The translations under genes and the position numbers were made by a program. Under the pieces are notes generated by a model. The model was not told where the DNA came from and did no database searches. It saw only the letters and a list, made by a program, of their open reading frames with translations. Positions 11,901 through 22,095 of a DNA stretch of 64,000 nucleotides are shown one piece after another. Positions within the stretch are counted from its first letter, which is position 1. Each line of letters opens with the position of its first letter. The stretch is from Antedon mediterranea (taxonomy: Eukaryota; Echinodermata; Crinoidea; Comatulida; Antedonidae): NCBI RefSeq assembly GCF_964355755.1, contig NC_092677.1, positions 23,098,101 through 23,162,100 on the forward strand, given 5' to 3'.

Positions 11901-14900
11901 TGCAAATTACACACATGAATACAAAGAACAAACACAATAAAAAAAAGAGCAAACACTACAGACTCAAAATGTTTCAAATACAGTATATATATACTGAATG
12001 TTTTGTTGAATAATGGGAGCATGTAGAACACTGTCCTTGAGACACTCTTATTCAGAGGATACTTTGTTAAGGGGCATTGTTATGTAATACGCAACAAGGG
12101 AAAAAAATGTTTATAGCATTACGGCCAACCCCCTTGTTGGGTTCTAGGTGCTACAATTTATACCTTATCTCCAAATAATTTACTTTTTTTGGTGGTAAAA
12201 TACATCTCCTTTATGGGTCAAAAGTTTTTTAATTATCAATTAATTAATTTTAATACAACACATATTAACAAACTACATTTACTACTTTCTTTTATAATTA
12301 ATATCTGTATACAACATACAGTGAGAGATATATAATTGTTAGAGAGTGAACTAGACAAGGGAATTAAAACTATCAGCTGTATCTATTAGTATTAAAACAA
12401 TATTACGGTAATATAGTTGAATATGTTTTAATACACTACAAATTGGCATATCTGATGGGCCAATTGTTGCAGCCAAATTTAGTGGTCCCTCTCAATGCTG
12501 AATCAGTTTTTGAACTCTAGTTAATTGTGTAATATAAAATTAGAACATACCTCTTCCTCTGTTGGTAGATATTCTGGTGGAGGGTTGTAGGATTCATTGT
12601 GACCAGGTAGTTTCTCTTGTGGGGCTGCAATGTGTGCTTTACTTTTCTTTGTTAATTCAACTGTTTCATTCTGCCACATGTCATAGAATGGATTCTTATC
12701 ATCTGTAGTCTTTTTCTTCTGTTTTAGCCAACCCATCTTGATTGCATGTACCAATCGACTAACCTAAATCAGGTTTTAAGTTTATATCAATAACCTTAAT
12801 GTTTAAATAAGTTATATATTTGCAGAGTGTCCCATGCTCTTTTTTTCTCTTTTGTGGTTAACCACCACCTTTATTCATTCAACCTTTCATACATATTATA
12901 TTCACATTTCATTTTTTTAGGTTAAATTTCTTTTTCTGATTTGAACACTTTTAACCTCTATACATAGTGTCCCATCATACTCTTTACGCAAATTAATGAA
13001 GTCTGCCATTATATAAAAATAAACCTTTTTCCATTTCTCGACTACTACCAAAAAAAACTTAACCAACTTGGTGTCTAGACACATGTTTTCACGATCAAAA
13101 ATCATTTGAAGGTTTGTTTGGTGATCACTGTGTCACTTATTAATTCTATGAAAAAAATCAACTCTACTCATAACAACGATAACTTTCCAAAATCAAGTTG
13201 ATTTTTTTTTATAATGGTGGCAATAATTGGGAGAAAATCAACATCAGTCAGAAGCTAAATAGAATAAAGTGTTTCTTAATGAACACAAAACATTGCTTAC
13301 TTTTTGTTTTTCTACTAGAGATGGGATGAAACTTCGTTTATGCTCTGGTCGCCTAGTAACAGGATGTATCATTTTTTCATGTGTAAAGAAATCAATGTAC
13401 TCTTCATATGGATTAACTTGACCTGGGAATTTATTTGTTTGTATCTTGCTGATAATGTCCAAGTGCTCCTCATCTAGAACGATATTTTCACCGGTCTTCT
13501 CATTGAAAACAGTTCGCCTACAAATGATAAAATAAGGTCATATTTAACAAAAAAAATTATAAAAAACAAGAAAACTTTCAATATATTGATAAAATGTTTT
13601 ACTTTAAAGAAGAGAAGAGATAGAAGAATTTCCCTGTTTAATACAGTATGTGGCAGTGCGATGGTGTTTATGCCGTTTGCTACACACCACAAGATAGGCT
13701 AGTCGAACATTATTTTAGCGAGCAATCCTGCCACGGCATCACGTGTGTCGATCGCTGTGAGGATGAATGTTATCATTGTTTTGAGCGATGCAGCGCAGGC
13801 CAAGCTAGCATTTTCGGTCGGCTGTAATTTATTTTAATGTTTTAATTACACCTGAACAAAAAATATAAATAATCGGTTTCGTAAATGTTTCAAAGAATAC
13901 ACAATTAGAAGTTTATCGTAACTATTTTATTTTCATTTTTTTCATATTTAGGCTAGGCCTGGCTAAGTCCACAGTGCCATGAGCAATGATCTTTACAATA
14001 TACATAATTTGAAAATATATTATTAGGGCTAACAATATGTCTTACCAGTAATCTGGGTTGTCCACTTTTTCCAAGAACTTCTCCAGTTCATCTTGTTTTA
14101 TAGGTTTTGTAATCTTTTTACCAGCAACATCATATCCTAGATGAGCTAAATCTTCATACCATTGAATTGGAACGTTACCAATTGTATTACGGATGTCCTA
14201 AATTAAATTATTAAAAATTATAAATGATGCAATAATTTTAAATATCTAAAAAATAAAATATAAACTATGCCGATATAACCATCGGCATAGTCAACTTTGT
14301 CCATAAAAATAATAAATTACTGTACATGTATGATTCATTGTGCACATGTATAACTAAATGCACGACTGACTGTGGCACCGACGAAGCAATAACTTAAAAA
14401 AACTAAAAAAGTGTTGATAGCTTTAAAAGCACAATCAACATTGTCAATTGATAATAGATTGACTGTACATGTACTGTATGTTGCCTAATGTGTGTACTGT
14501 ATTGGTGCCTATTATGTATACTAAATGCTGACTGTGTCGATAGTTTTATCCACTTAAAACACTCACTTCTTCATCTGATGAATCAAATTCATACTCATCA
14601 GGTCTGTTTTCTTCTTCATCTTCCAGATCACTTTCATCCTGTAAGTATACAAATCAATTTTGTGAAATTAATTCACTTGACACTTTATTTTAATTTAAGT
14701 TTTGAAGGTAATTATATCCAGAGATTTTACATGTAGATATAGTTATAGTTAGTGGTCAATTTACCAAATTAAGTGCCTATAATATACGGTTTTCCAAATG
14801 TTGATGTTCACCCTAAAAATGTTGGTACTTTACTAGTTACATACTGTATTGTATAATTATTTATTTATCAATCTTGTATGTGCGAGTTTGATTGCTGTAG

Positions 14901-16416
14901 AAAAAAAAATGTCACAAGTTTTCACTAAATAGAGCTACCAAATTTGCTTAGATAATAGCAGGAACAAATAGAGTGTCCTCCAGTGTGGGAGATTGCTGAG
15001 ATTTCCCAAAGCCAGATGCGTGAGACTTGACGTGTATGCAAGAAGTCAGGATAGACAGTATTTATTCTTGCAAACTTTACTATGTTGCACCATATTTTTA
15101 AGACAATTTAAAGCATAAAAATAATATTATATTTATGCTACTATAAATTTGTAAACATTTTGCATGGGTCGAACCTCTTGTTACGAGAGTGTTCTTCCAT
15201 TTTAAAGGAGAGTAACCAATAAATATTATTATTATCATGTTTGTTTTTTCTTTGAAATAAATGAATGTCATTTCAATCCTACTGTATTCTGTATGTGGTC
15301 TTCATCTTCACTTTCATCTGACGAGGCATCCTCATTCTCATCATTAGTTATTTCAATCTTTCGTGCAAACAAATCCTCCTTTTTTAGATAATGAAAATAA
15401 AGTACAGTTCACATTTAGTTAAAGATTAGCATAATCAATAAATAGAAATTTGTACTACAGCATTTAGAGTATCTATGGTGTACAAGTAATAGGCCTAGCT
15501 TCGAATCGTACTGTATGCTGTGTATATCATTCATAGGCTTAAGATCCGGCCTGTTTACAGTACATGACTCGGCTCACAATAAACAACCACAATAAATACA
15601 GAAAACACAAGTTTTTAAGTTTAATTAATAATCAAATGATGTCATCATCAGTAAATAAGTTTATCATAATATTATTGTATCGAACAATTGATCTTGGCCC
15701 ATATACCCCTCTTAAGCCTATTTTTAAAAGTTTCGCAGAGAAAAAATGAACTAGAAAAAAGAAAAAACGCTACCCTTTCCACACAAGAGCGAATAGCTGC
15801 GATTTTTATGTTCATCACATGTCGGCTGAGCTTTTTGATTCGCATTACGAGAGCTCATAAACGCGGCATAGGCCATAGCTAATTTCCTGAGCTCACTCAG
15901 ATTGTTTGTGCAATGTTTCGCTTCGCAAAAAAGGAGAAACAATACGAACTACCAATTTCGCTGAATGAAGCGAAAAACTCAAGAATGAATTAGAATTTGT
16001 TGCAGGAGAGCGATTTGGAAGACGGTGCCAAATGAATACGCTTAGCATACGAAGATCACACGCGAGTCCCTCGCTCGGACTGGGCGACTCGATTGAACAC
16101 AGTCTAGCTAGGCCTAGTAGAGTAGGGCTCTAGCTAGGCCTATAGTAGGCTAGGCCTATAGTAGGCTAGGCCTATAGTAGCCTAGGCCTATAGTAGCCTA
16201 GGCCTATAGTAGCCTAGGCCTAGAGATCACTATTTAGGTCAGCCAACTAAATTTGGGTACGGTACGGGTGGTCTAAATTCAAGTCGTTAGGTGAAACATC
16301 CCCTTTCAATATAGCGAAAAGCAAATAATAAGAATTAATATGCTGGAATCCAATATGCTTACTTCGTCGCTTAAATTAGAATCATTAGCTGATAAGGCTT
16401 CTTTTCGTTTCGGCAT
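5917..16416 (-). CDS. BOP1: Ribosome biogenesis protein BOP1, complete, 12 exons
   Basis: BOP1 is the scaffold of the nucleolar PeBoW complex (PES1-BOP1-WDR12) that matures 5.8S/28S rRNA in pre-60S ribosomes. Exons, from the 5' end: 16363-16416, 15283-15378, 14567-14638, 14046-14197, 13301-13517, 12551-12763, 11598-11759, 10297-10447, 9376-9692, 8519-8704, 6966-7261 and 5917-6070. All use GT-AG and join in frame to about 689 aa (human about 746). The N-terminus MPKRKEALS is followed by an acidic stretch. The BOP1NT domain then runs from [15 protein letters not shown] through [38 protein letters not shown] and [16 protein letters not shown] to [21 protein letters not shown]-terminal WD40 propeller follows ([49 protein letters not shown]) and ends [10 protein letters not shown]. 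The acceptor of exon 2 is the least certain: AAAAAAG/GAG, or 3 nt further on. Other introns hold AT-rich sequence only, apart from the repeats listed. Confidence 0.95.
7741..8181. repeat. 19-bp self-complementary minisatellite in BOP1 intron
   Basis: About 20 copies of TACTGTACACATGTACATA occur head to tail, with small variants: an extra CTGTA, ATTTACA for ATGTACA, and CAG/CTG inversions. Each unit contains TGTACA-CA-TGTACA, close to a perfect palindrome, so either strand can fold into a ladder of hairpins. Because the unit is 19 bp and almost palindromic, it is open in several frames on both strands (Tyr-Met-Cys-Thr-Val-type repeats). Those frames are not genes. Confidence 0.9.
9728..9800 (+). 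repeat. Fragment shared with the zinc-finger repeat units
   Basis: GGTGGTCCATCCTGCCAAAGCTGATCA, followed by CTAAAATA-like sequence, sits in a BOP1 intron. It matches the block about 700 bp downstream of each zinc-finger ORF (for example 19223-19275, GGTGGTCCATCCCGCC). This is an interspersed repeat and not a gene piece. Confidence 0.55.
16098..16225 (+). repeat. AGGCCTATAGTAG minisatellite
   Basis: Five to seven copies of a 16-18 bp unit, (C)TAGGCCTATAGTAGC, lie in BOP1 intron 1. The unit contains AGGCCT and CCTAGG palindromes. The same AGGCCTA word is scattered through the window and is common in echinoderm DNA in my experience. Confidence 0.8.
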
Positions 16417-16925
16417 TTTCCTTCGTAAAACTGTACAGCAATCTCACAAAATGTGCACAGTTAACACACACATGTCATGTACCACCACATGTTTGTTTTT
16501 AAATGCCGAAGGAGCCCGCCCTCTTTCGGTCAGTTTAATACATCCGCCGAACAAACGAGAATCGATCACGGAGAAATCAATCAATCAATCAAAAATCAAT
16601 CAAAAAATCTCCCTGAATTAAAGACAGCAGTATTAAAATTTTTATGTTGGGCAGATATTGCAATTTTAAGGGTAATAACAACGTCCGAGGCAACGAGGCA
16701 TGCGAGGCATCTTTTACGATAAACACAAATTGAAAGGCATATTCTATCATTTCCCAAAAGTGCGAGGCAGGAAGTCAACGAAATTGATTAAATTCACATT
16801 AAAACTGTTGCTGTGTGTCACCGTAAAGAAGGAAAGACATTACAAGCAGCAGTATAACACATTGGCACACAAAATTAATAAATGGAACACTTTTTTTATA
16901 ATGGTATAATCCACACAAGTAGACT
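16417..16925 (-). promoter_or_regulatory. BOP1 5' UTR and upstream region
   Basis: This is the sequence directly upstream of the BOP1 ATG (16414-16416, context GGAAAATG). No TATA box is obvious on the minus strand within 100 bp. A GC-richer patch (GGAGCCCGCCCTC, about 16510-16522) contains a GGGCGG-type Sp1-like site when read on the minus strand (GAGGGCGGGC). From about 16640 on, small GCGAGGCA repeats appear. The promoter role is inferred from position only. Confidence 0.35.
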
Positions 16926-17215
16926 CACACAGGAGACACCATTCGAATGTGAACATTGCGGGAAGAAATTTAAACAAAGAGGAGGGTTAAAAATACTTAT
17001 TCCCTCAACCTTAATGTTACATACAAAACACAATGGGTTTGTTAAATGAGTCCAAAAATTTGGTTTGTCTTTCGCATGTAATTCACAGGGTGCTAATTTT
17101 AGTTGACTGCATACATCATCGTGTCTATTGTATTCGTTTCTGTAAACGACAGTGTAATAATAGTGCAATAACAATGTAATAAATTGTGCAAAAGGTTATA
17201 TACATTTTGACTAGT
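16926..17215 (+). pseudogene. Dead zinc-finger fragment joined to transposon fragment
   Basis: A single finger remnant (GAATGTGAACATTGCGGGAAG, 16948-16968) with linker sequence is left from an otherwise lost copy. It passes directly at about 17000 into the reverse-oriented transposon fragment found in every array unit (CTCAACCTTAATGTTACATAC to GACAGTGTAATAATAG). This marks the eroded left edge of the zinc-finger array. Confidence 0.65.
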
Positions 17216-17540
17216 AACTATATATATATATATGGTCAATACAAGACCGTTGGTTTTTTATACAACGTGTTGGCATATTAATGTGTTAATGCGTCATCAT
17301 TGTACGAGTTGATATTTTGAGCATTCATATCGCCCATCATTAAAGTTAAGCTGTGTCGGAACAAAACAAAGTTATTAGTAGGTCCTTACTATTTTGTTCA
17401 AAATAGTCAAGTAGATCCTGATCAGATTGAACATCACTTTGTGGTGGTCTATAACATACATAAGTCAAAATCGTCCAGTTTGAAACTTGTGTTTCACACC
17501 TTATCACATCTGACAAGAGATCATTACAAAATTGCTTAAA
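17216..17540 (-). pseudogene. LINE endonuclease fragment, array left edge
   Basis: This is a minus-strand relic of a non-LTR retrotransposon endonuclease domain, the same as in the other units (CYRPPQSD motif region at about 17430-17455, and MGDMN-like region at about 17330). Here it is frameshifted by a small insertion near 17380-17392. The reverse-transcriptase part present in the other units is missing. Confidence 0.6.
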
Positions 17541-17679
17541 ATTGTGCCCCTCCCTAATTTAAAAAAAGCTGCATTCACGCAGGTCACGTCCGCACAGCAG
17601 CTGATATTTTGCAGACCAGAGAGGATTACTACTCTTAGCAACAGGTTAAAAACTGCAGTACTGTGCGAAACAAAAAAGA

Positions 17680-17748
17680 TATATATTATATCATTGATTT
17701 GTCGGGTCTCAGTATTTCAAAGTTTACGACCTTAACGAAATCTAAGAT
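17680..17748 (+). promoter_or_regulatory. TATA plus initiator core promoter of zinc-finger gene 1
   Basis: TATATATTATA starts at 17680, and an initiator-like TCAGTATT has its A at 17711, exactly 31 bp downstream. This is the textbook TATA-to-start spacing. It predicts a 38-nt leader before ATG 17749. An in-frame TAA lies immediately upstream of that ATG, so the ORF is not an internal exon of a longer frame. The prediction is from sequence alone. Confidence 0.6.
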
Positions 17749-18504
17749 ATGGAATATAAATGTGAACAATGTGGAGATAAATTTGAGTTCAGTGATTTAA
17801 AGATCCATTTAGGAATACATACAGGAACAGAGGAGTTGAAATATGAACACTACAGTATACTATTCGAAGATGATTTTAAAACACATTTAGTGAAAGAAAG
17901 TAAAGAAAACACAACACCACATGAATGTGAACATTGCGGGAAGAAATTTAAACAAAACGGAGAATTGAAAGAACATTTGAGAATACACACAGGAGAGACA
18001 CCATTTGAATGTGAACACTGTGGGAAGAAATTTAAACAAAACGGAGAATTGAAAGAACATTTGAGAATACACACAGGAGAGACACCATTTGAATGTGAAC
18101 ACTGTAGGAAGAAATTTAAACAAAACGGAGGAGGGTTAAACAAACATTTGAGAATCCACACAGGAGAGACACCATTTGAATGTGAACATTGCGGGAAGAA
18201 ATTTAAGCAAAACGGACAGTTGAAAACACATTTGAGAACACACACAGGAGAGACACCATTTAAATGTGAACATTGCGGGAAGAAATTTAAACAAAGTGGA
18301 GGGTTACAATCTCATTTGAGAATACACACAGGAGAAACACCATTTGAATGTGAACATTGTGGAAAGAAATTTAAACACAGTGGAGGGTTGCAATCTCATT
18401 TGAGAATACACACAGGAGAAACACCATTTGAATGTGAACATTGTGGAAAGAAATTTAAACACAGTGGAGGGTTAAAAAAACATTTGAGAATACACACCAT
18501 TTGA
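17749..18504 (+). CDS. C2H2 zinc-finger protein 1 (7 fingers plus N-terminal finger)
   Basis: This is probably a nuclear DNA-binding protein and a member of a lineage-specific family. The 251-aa intronless frame opens with MEYKCEQCGDKFEFSD, a short finger (C-X2-C-X11-H-X3-H). A decayed finger follows, with both Cys changed to Tyr (YEHYSILFEDDFKTHL). Seven fingers of the form CEHCGKKFK(Q/H)(N/S)G..L..HLRIH are joined by HTGETPF linkers, close to the classical TGEKP linker. Helix positions -1, 2, 3 and 6 take only a few combinations (Q-G-E-E, Q-G-Q-T, Q-G-G-S, H-G-G-S, H-G-G-K). Finger 3 (CEHCRKKF) has an extra residue before its first His. The frame ends HTI-stop because 11 nt are missing. An eighth finger (18505-18580) continues out of frame to FRKHHD-stop. 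No KRAB, BTB or SCAN domain is present. Confidence 0.8.
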   Translation: MEYKCEQCGDKFEFSDLKIHLGIHTGTEELKYEHYSILFEDDFKTHLVKESKENTTPHECEHCGKKFKQNGELKEHLRIHTGETPFECEHCGKKFKQNGELKEHLRIHTGETPFECEHCRKKFKQNGGGLNKHLRIHTGETPFECEHCGKKFKQNGQLKTHLRTHTGETPFKCEHCGKKFKQSGGLQSHLRIHTGETPFECEHCGKKFKHSGGLQSHLRIHTGETPFECEHCGKKFKHSGGLKKHLRIHTI

Positions 18505-19640
18505 ATGTGAACATTGTGGAAAGAAATTTAAACAAAATCATAATTTGAAAATGCATATTTTCAGAAAACACCATGATTGAGAGGGAAATTGAGAGTTGTA
18601 TGTATTGCGATTTTATTCAATATTGCTTTGCTCGCTCCCCATCTAGGAAGTGTAGATGATGGAATGATAAATGTACGTTTTCTGTCGGTTACCATTATTG
18701 AAAATTGGGAATAGGTGTTTTATATAAGTATAAAAATAATAAGTTTTTCCATTGTGTTCGCCTATGTCAGAATTAGCCATAATTTATATAAGATGATGAC
18801 TTTGTATGGGTAAAATAGTTTTCCAGATAGCCTATATAAACTCTATAGTATAGAAGTCAAAATGCACCTAACGCTAGAAAGTTTCCACCATGTAAATAAT
18901 AAACAAACTCAGACTATTGTTGACAAGTTTTGTAAGACGTACTCCCAAAGGGCATGGAAAAACGCTTTCCTTGCTAATCAGTAGAATTTATTATTACTTT
19001 ATCTTACACATGCTGATTCTGTATTACAGCAAAATACATGTTTAGGCCTAGAATTTCTTTTTATGTCTTTAATAATGTTTTGTTGTTTTTTTGCTTCTTG
19101 ATATACTTTTGTGTTTTTATACCTTATTCATTCAACTCATGTATGTTGTTAATAGTAGGCCTACTAAGTCATTTTATTTATTATTTTATCTATTTGTTTT
19201 TATTTCAACAATATTTTACGAGGGTGGTCCATCCCGCCAAAGCTGATCACTAGGACACTCACTAAAATACAAAATGACGAGACATAAATGTGACAATACA
19301 AATTTAATTAAATTAACTGTGTAATTTATAAAGATAAAAAAAATATAAAAAAAACAACAAAATGTTAACTTGTAGTATTGTAATGTACCGTAGGTTAAAA
19401 CATTGTACTTTTGTAATTCTTTTCTCTTAGTTTAAGTGAACGCACATTTGTTTATAAAGCTTGGTTCCCACTAGAACGTAACGCAAGCACGTAAACGCAA
19501 CGACTATGACAGTGACAGTTTTAGTATTATTAAATCGCAAATGTTTTACTGTATTTAGTAGTATATTATTTATAGGCCTATAAAACATGAAAGCAATATT
19601 TCGTTGCTGAGTGGATAAGGAATATATTTTAAAATGGTGC
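18505..19640 (+). other. 3' flank of zinc-finger gene 1
   Basis: It first holds the out-of-frame last finger (to about 18580), then AT-rich sequence with AATAAA at 18898-18903. The stretch 19038-19253 is open on the plus strand and very hydrophobic (MFRPRISFYVF...), and is open in all five units. The units are so alike that this gives no evidence of selection, and I do not call it a gene. Confidence 0.5.
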
Positions 19641-19830
19641 CTCTTTGTACCTTTCCTCAACCTTAATGTTACATACAAAACACAATGGGTTTGTTAAATG
19701 AGTCCAAAAATAAAAAATTTGGTTTGTCTTTCGCATGTAATTCACAGGGTGCTAATTTTAGTTGACTGCATACATCATCGTGTCTATTGTATTCGTGTCT
19801 GTAAACGACAGTGTAATAATAGATAATTGT
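19440..19830 (-). repeat. Transposon fragment inside unit 1
   Basis: Read on the minus strand this matches 59740-60080 of the long-TIR element. It carries the peptide block HDDVCSQLKLAPCELHAKDK followed by a LCFVCNIK motif, then the TATAGGCCTATAAATAATATAC block. Equivalent fragments lie at about 24640-25000, 28290-28540 (truncated) and 32040-32410. Confidence 0.65.
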
Positions 19831-19952
19831 GCAAAAGGTTAAAAACTGCAGTACAGTGTGAAACAAGAAAGATATAGGCTATATTATATCATTGATTTGT
19901 CGGGTGTCAGTTATCGTATTTCAAAGTGTACGACATTAACGAAATCTAAGAT

Positions 19953-20340
19953 ATGGAATATAAATGTGAACACTGTGGAGATAAATTTGAGTTCAGACTT
20001 GAAGATCCATTTAGGAATACATACAGGAATAGAATAGTTGAAATATGGACACTACAGTCAAGAGAGAATATTATTCGAAGAAAATTTTAAAACACATTAG
20101 TGAAGAAAGAGAACACTGTGGGAAGAAATTGTAACTAAGTGGAGGGTTAAAATCTCATTTGACAATACACACAAGAGAGACACCATTTGAATGTGAACAT
20201 TGCGGGAAGAAATTTAAAACAAGTGGGAATTTGAAAGAGCATTCGAGAATACACACAGGAGAGACACCTTTGAATATTAACATTGCGGGAAGAAATTTAA
20301 ACAAAATGGAAGGTTAAAATCTCATTTTATTGGAGGGTAG
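19953..20340 (+). pseudogene. Dead zinc-finger copy, unit 1
   Basis: It keeps the ATGGAATATAAATGTGAACA start and first finger, but a deletion in GAGTTCAG(TGA)TTTGAAGATC shifts the frame. Further stops follow (TAACTAAGTGGAG), and two to three finger remnants remain. It has its own copy of the upstream TATATTATA/TCAGTTATC region. It passes into LINE sequence at about 20330. Confidence 0.75.
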
Positions 20341-20570
20341 AAAATGTAACTGGTCACCGTAGAGTAATGGTATAGGCCTATCTAATACGAATTGTAACGT
20401 AAACCTAAACCACTTCCTATTTGAATGTCCCTTCTACAACGACATTGAGGAGGAAGTAACCATCCAATTCAAGCTACAATATCAATATCACAACCTTAAT
20501 ATAATCATACTAGCAGGTACCCGTCCACTCCACTGGGCATCATATTATTATGATTTTAAGGTTCGATAAT
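20330..20570 (+). pseudogene. LINE 3'-end fragment, plus strand, unit 1
   Basis: The translated remnant NVNLNHFLFECPFYNDIEEE looks like the C-terminal His/Cys region that follows reverse transcriptase in many non-LTR retrotransposons (pattern HFLFECPFY). It is immediately abutted by a LINE fragment on the opposite strand, so the junction is head-on and rearranged. Confidence 0.6.
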
Positions 20571-21516
20571 CAAAAAGATAATAGAGTATAATAGTACAAT
20601 GCAATACACACACAAACCTATATCAAATGGATATTCATATATTTGAACACGTGTCGTGTCAGCAGATTCTTTTAGTATGATACTGTGAATTTCACCAGGT
20701 CCCACCGCCTTGTTTTTATCCAGCATAGTTAATAATTTCATGATCTCATCAACAGATAATTTTAGAGTTGAGAGTCTCAATGCAGTTCTATACGTGAAGT
20801 CCGAAGGAAAGTCATCATGATTAGGAATAAACGATTGATATTAAAAATTTTGCGCGAATTTTCTTAAAACGTTGCATATGTAAATTGGAGTTATTTCGAG
20901 TGGAATGGGCACGATTTCTTTCTAATAAGCGCATTAATCCAAGGCTTGTTATTAGGACGCACAGTTATAACCTTATATATTATAATATAGTTATCAACAC
21001 ATTGATTAAATAAGTCAATTATGACAAATATCTTCAACCTTTGAAGATGAATAACTTCTTCCCAATTTACAGAATTAAGAGCATTACGAAATAAATTAAA
21101 TTCAGTTTTTTCAAAAAGATATATTTTATGATTGTATGGCTTGTCCCGTGTGATATGAATATCAATACTGATCACAATTTAAAAGAGGGCACAATGCACC
21201 AAAATTATTAATATATACATTTTGACTAGTAACTATATATATATGGTCAATACAAGACCGTTGGTTTTTTATACAACGTGTTGGCATATTAATGTGTTAA
21301 TGCGTCATCATTGTACGAGTGGATATTTTGAGAATTCATATCGCCCATCATTAAAGTTAAGCTGTGTCGGAACAAAACAAAGTTATTAGTACTGTTTTGA
21401 AAATAGTCAAGTAGATCCTGATCAGATTGTACATCACTTTGTGGTGGCCTATAACATACATAAGTCAAAATCGTCCAGTTTGAAACTTGTGTTTCACACC
21501 TTATCACATCTGACAA
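20571..21516 (-). pseudogene. LINE endonuclease and RT fragment, minus strand, unit 1
   Basis: On the minus strand from 21516 down are the endonuclease remnant (SNWTILTYVCYRPPQSD, then LMMGDMN), then KPWINALIRKK, then the start of reverse transcriptase (LDKNKAVGPGEIHS). Frameshifts and gaps break it, and the catalytic YADD part is absent. It is the same relic as at 25640-26581, 28780-29931 and the split copy 33120-33427/37499-38033. Confidence 0.75.
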
Positions 21517-21605
21517 GAGATCATTACAAAATTGCTTAAAATTGTGCCCCTCCCTAATTTAAAAAAAGCTGCATTCACGCAGGTCACGTCCGCACAGCAG
21601 ATGAT

Positions 21606-21990
21606 ATTTTGCAGACCAGAGATGTTTTTTTAATCCTCCTCCGTTTTGTTTAAATTTCTTCCCACAGTGTTCACATTCAAATGGTGTCTCTCCTGTGTGT
21701 ATTCTCAAATGTTCTTTTAATTCTCCGTTTAATTTAAAAAAAGCTGCATTCACGCAGGTCACGTCCGCACAGCAGATGATATTTTGCAGACCAGAGATGT
21801 TTTTTGCAGACCAGAGATGTTTTTTAATCCTCCTCCGTTTTGTTTAAATTTCTTCCCACAGTGTTCACATTCACATTTAGTGAAAGAAAGTAAAGAGAAC
21901 ACAACACCACATGAATGTGAACATTGCGGGAAGAAATTTAAACAAAACGGAGAATTGAAAGAACATTTGAGAATACTGCTCTTAGCAACA
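21606..21990. pseudogene. Rearranged inverted and direct zinc-finger fragments
   Basis: Two finger fragments lie on the minus strand (about 21621-21730 and 21814-21872). They are separated by a second copy of the spacer (GCATTCACGCAGGTCACGTC at about 21750) and followed by a plus-strand fragment (21873-21975, HLVKESKENTTPHECEHC...). The word GCAGACCAGAGATG occurs three times at the joints. This looks like serial template switching or a foldback rearrangement between units. Confidence 0.7.
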
Positions 21991-22026
21991 GGTTAAAAAC
22001 TGCAGTACTGTGCGAAACAAAAAAGA

Positions 22027-22095
22027 TATATATTATATCATTGATTTGTCGGGTCGCAGTATTTCAAAGTGTACGACCTTAACGAAATCTAAGAT
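22027..22095 (+). promoter_or_regulatory. TATA plus initiator core promoter of zinc-finger gene 2
   Basis: TATATATTATA starts at 22027 and CGCAGTATT has its A at 22058, 31 bp downstream. The predicted leader is 38 nt, as in gene 1. Confidence 0.55.

Larger units (their letters stand above)
17216..21540 (+). repeat. Zinc-finger array unit 1
   Basis: The unit order is: spacer with GTGCCCCTCCC (17541), core promoter, zinc-finger ORF, and AT-rich 3' flank. Then come the GGTGGTCCATCCCGCC block (19223), an inverted transposon fragment (about 19440-19830), a dead second zinc-finger copy (19953) and the 3' fragment of a LINE on the plus strand (about 20330-20570). LINE RT and endonuclease fragments on the minus strand (20571-21516) close the unit. 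The same order repeats in units 2-4, with start codons at 17749, 22096, 26825, 30177 and 38266. Confidence 0.85.

Noticed and set aside
17532-17735. 67-codon frame ending 13 bp before zinc-finger gene 1 (and 38049-38252 before gene 5)
   Set aside because: It is broken in units 2, 3 and 4 and mostly lies upstream of the predicted transcription start, so it is neither a gene nor a conserved uORF.
19038-19253. 71-codon hydrophobic frame MFRPRISFYVF..., open in all five units (also 24227, 27885, 31635, 39515)
   Set aside because: Units are too similar for conservation to mean anything. The end of the frame is an interspersed repeat also found in a BOP1 intron, and there is no promoter or start context. 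It may still deserve a check in RNA data.
19427-19678. 83-codon minus-strand frame repeated in three units
   Set aside because: It lies in the transposon fragment, and its relatives at 60 kb do not keep this frame open.
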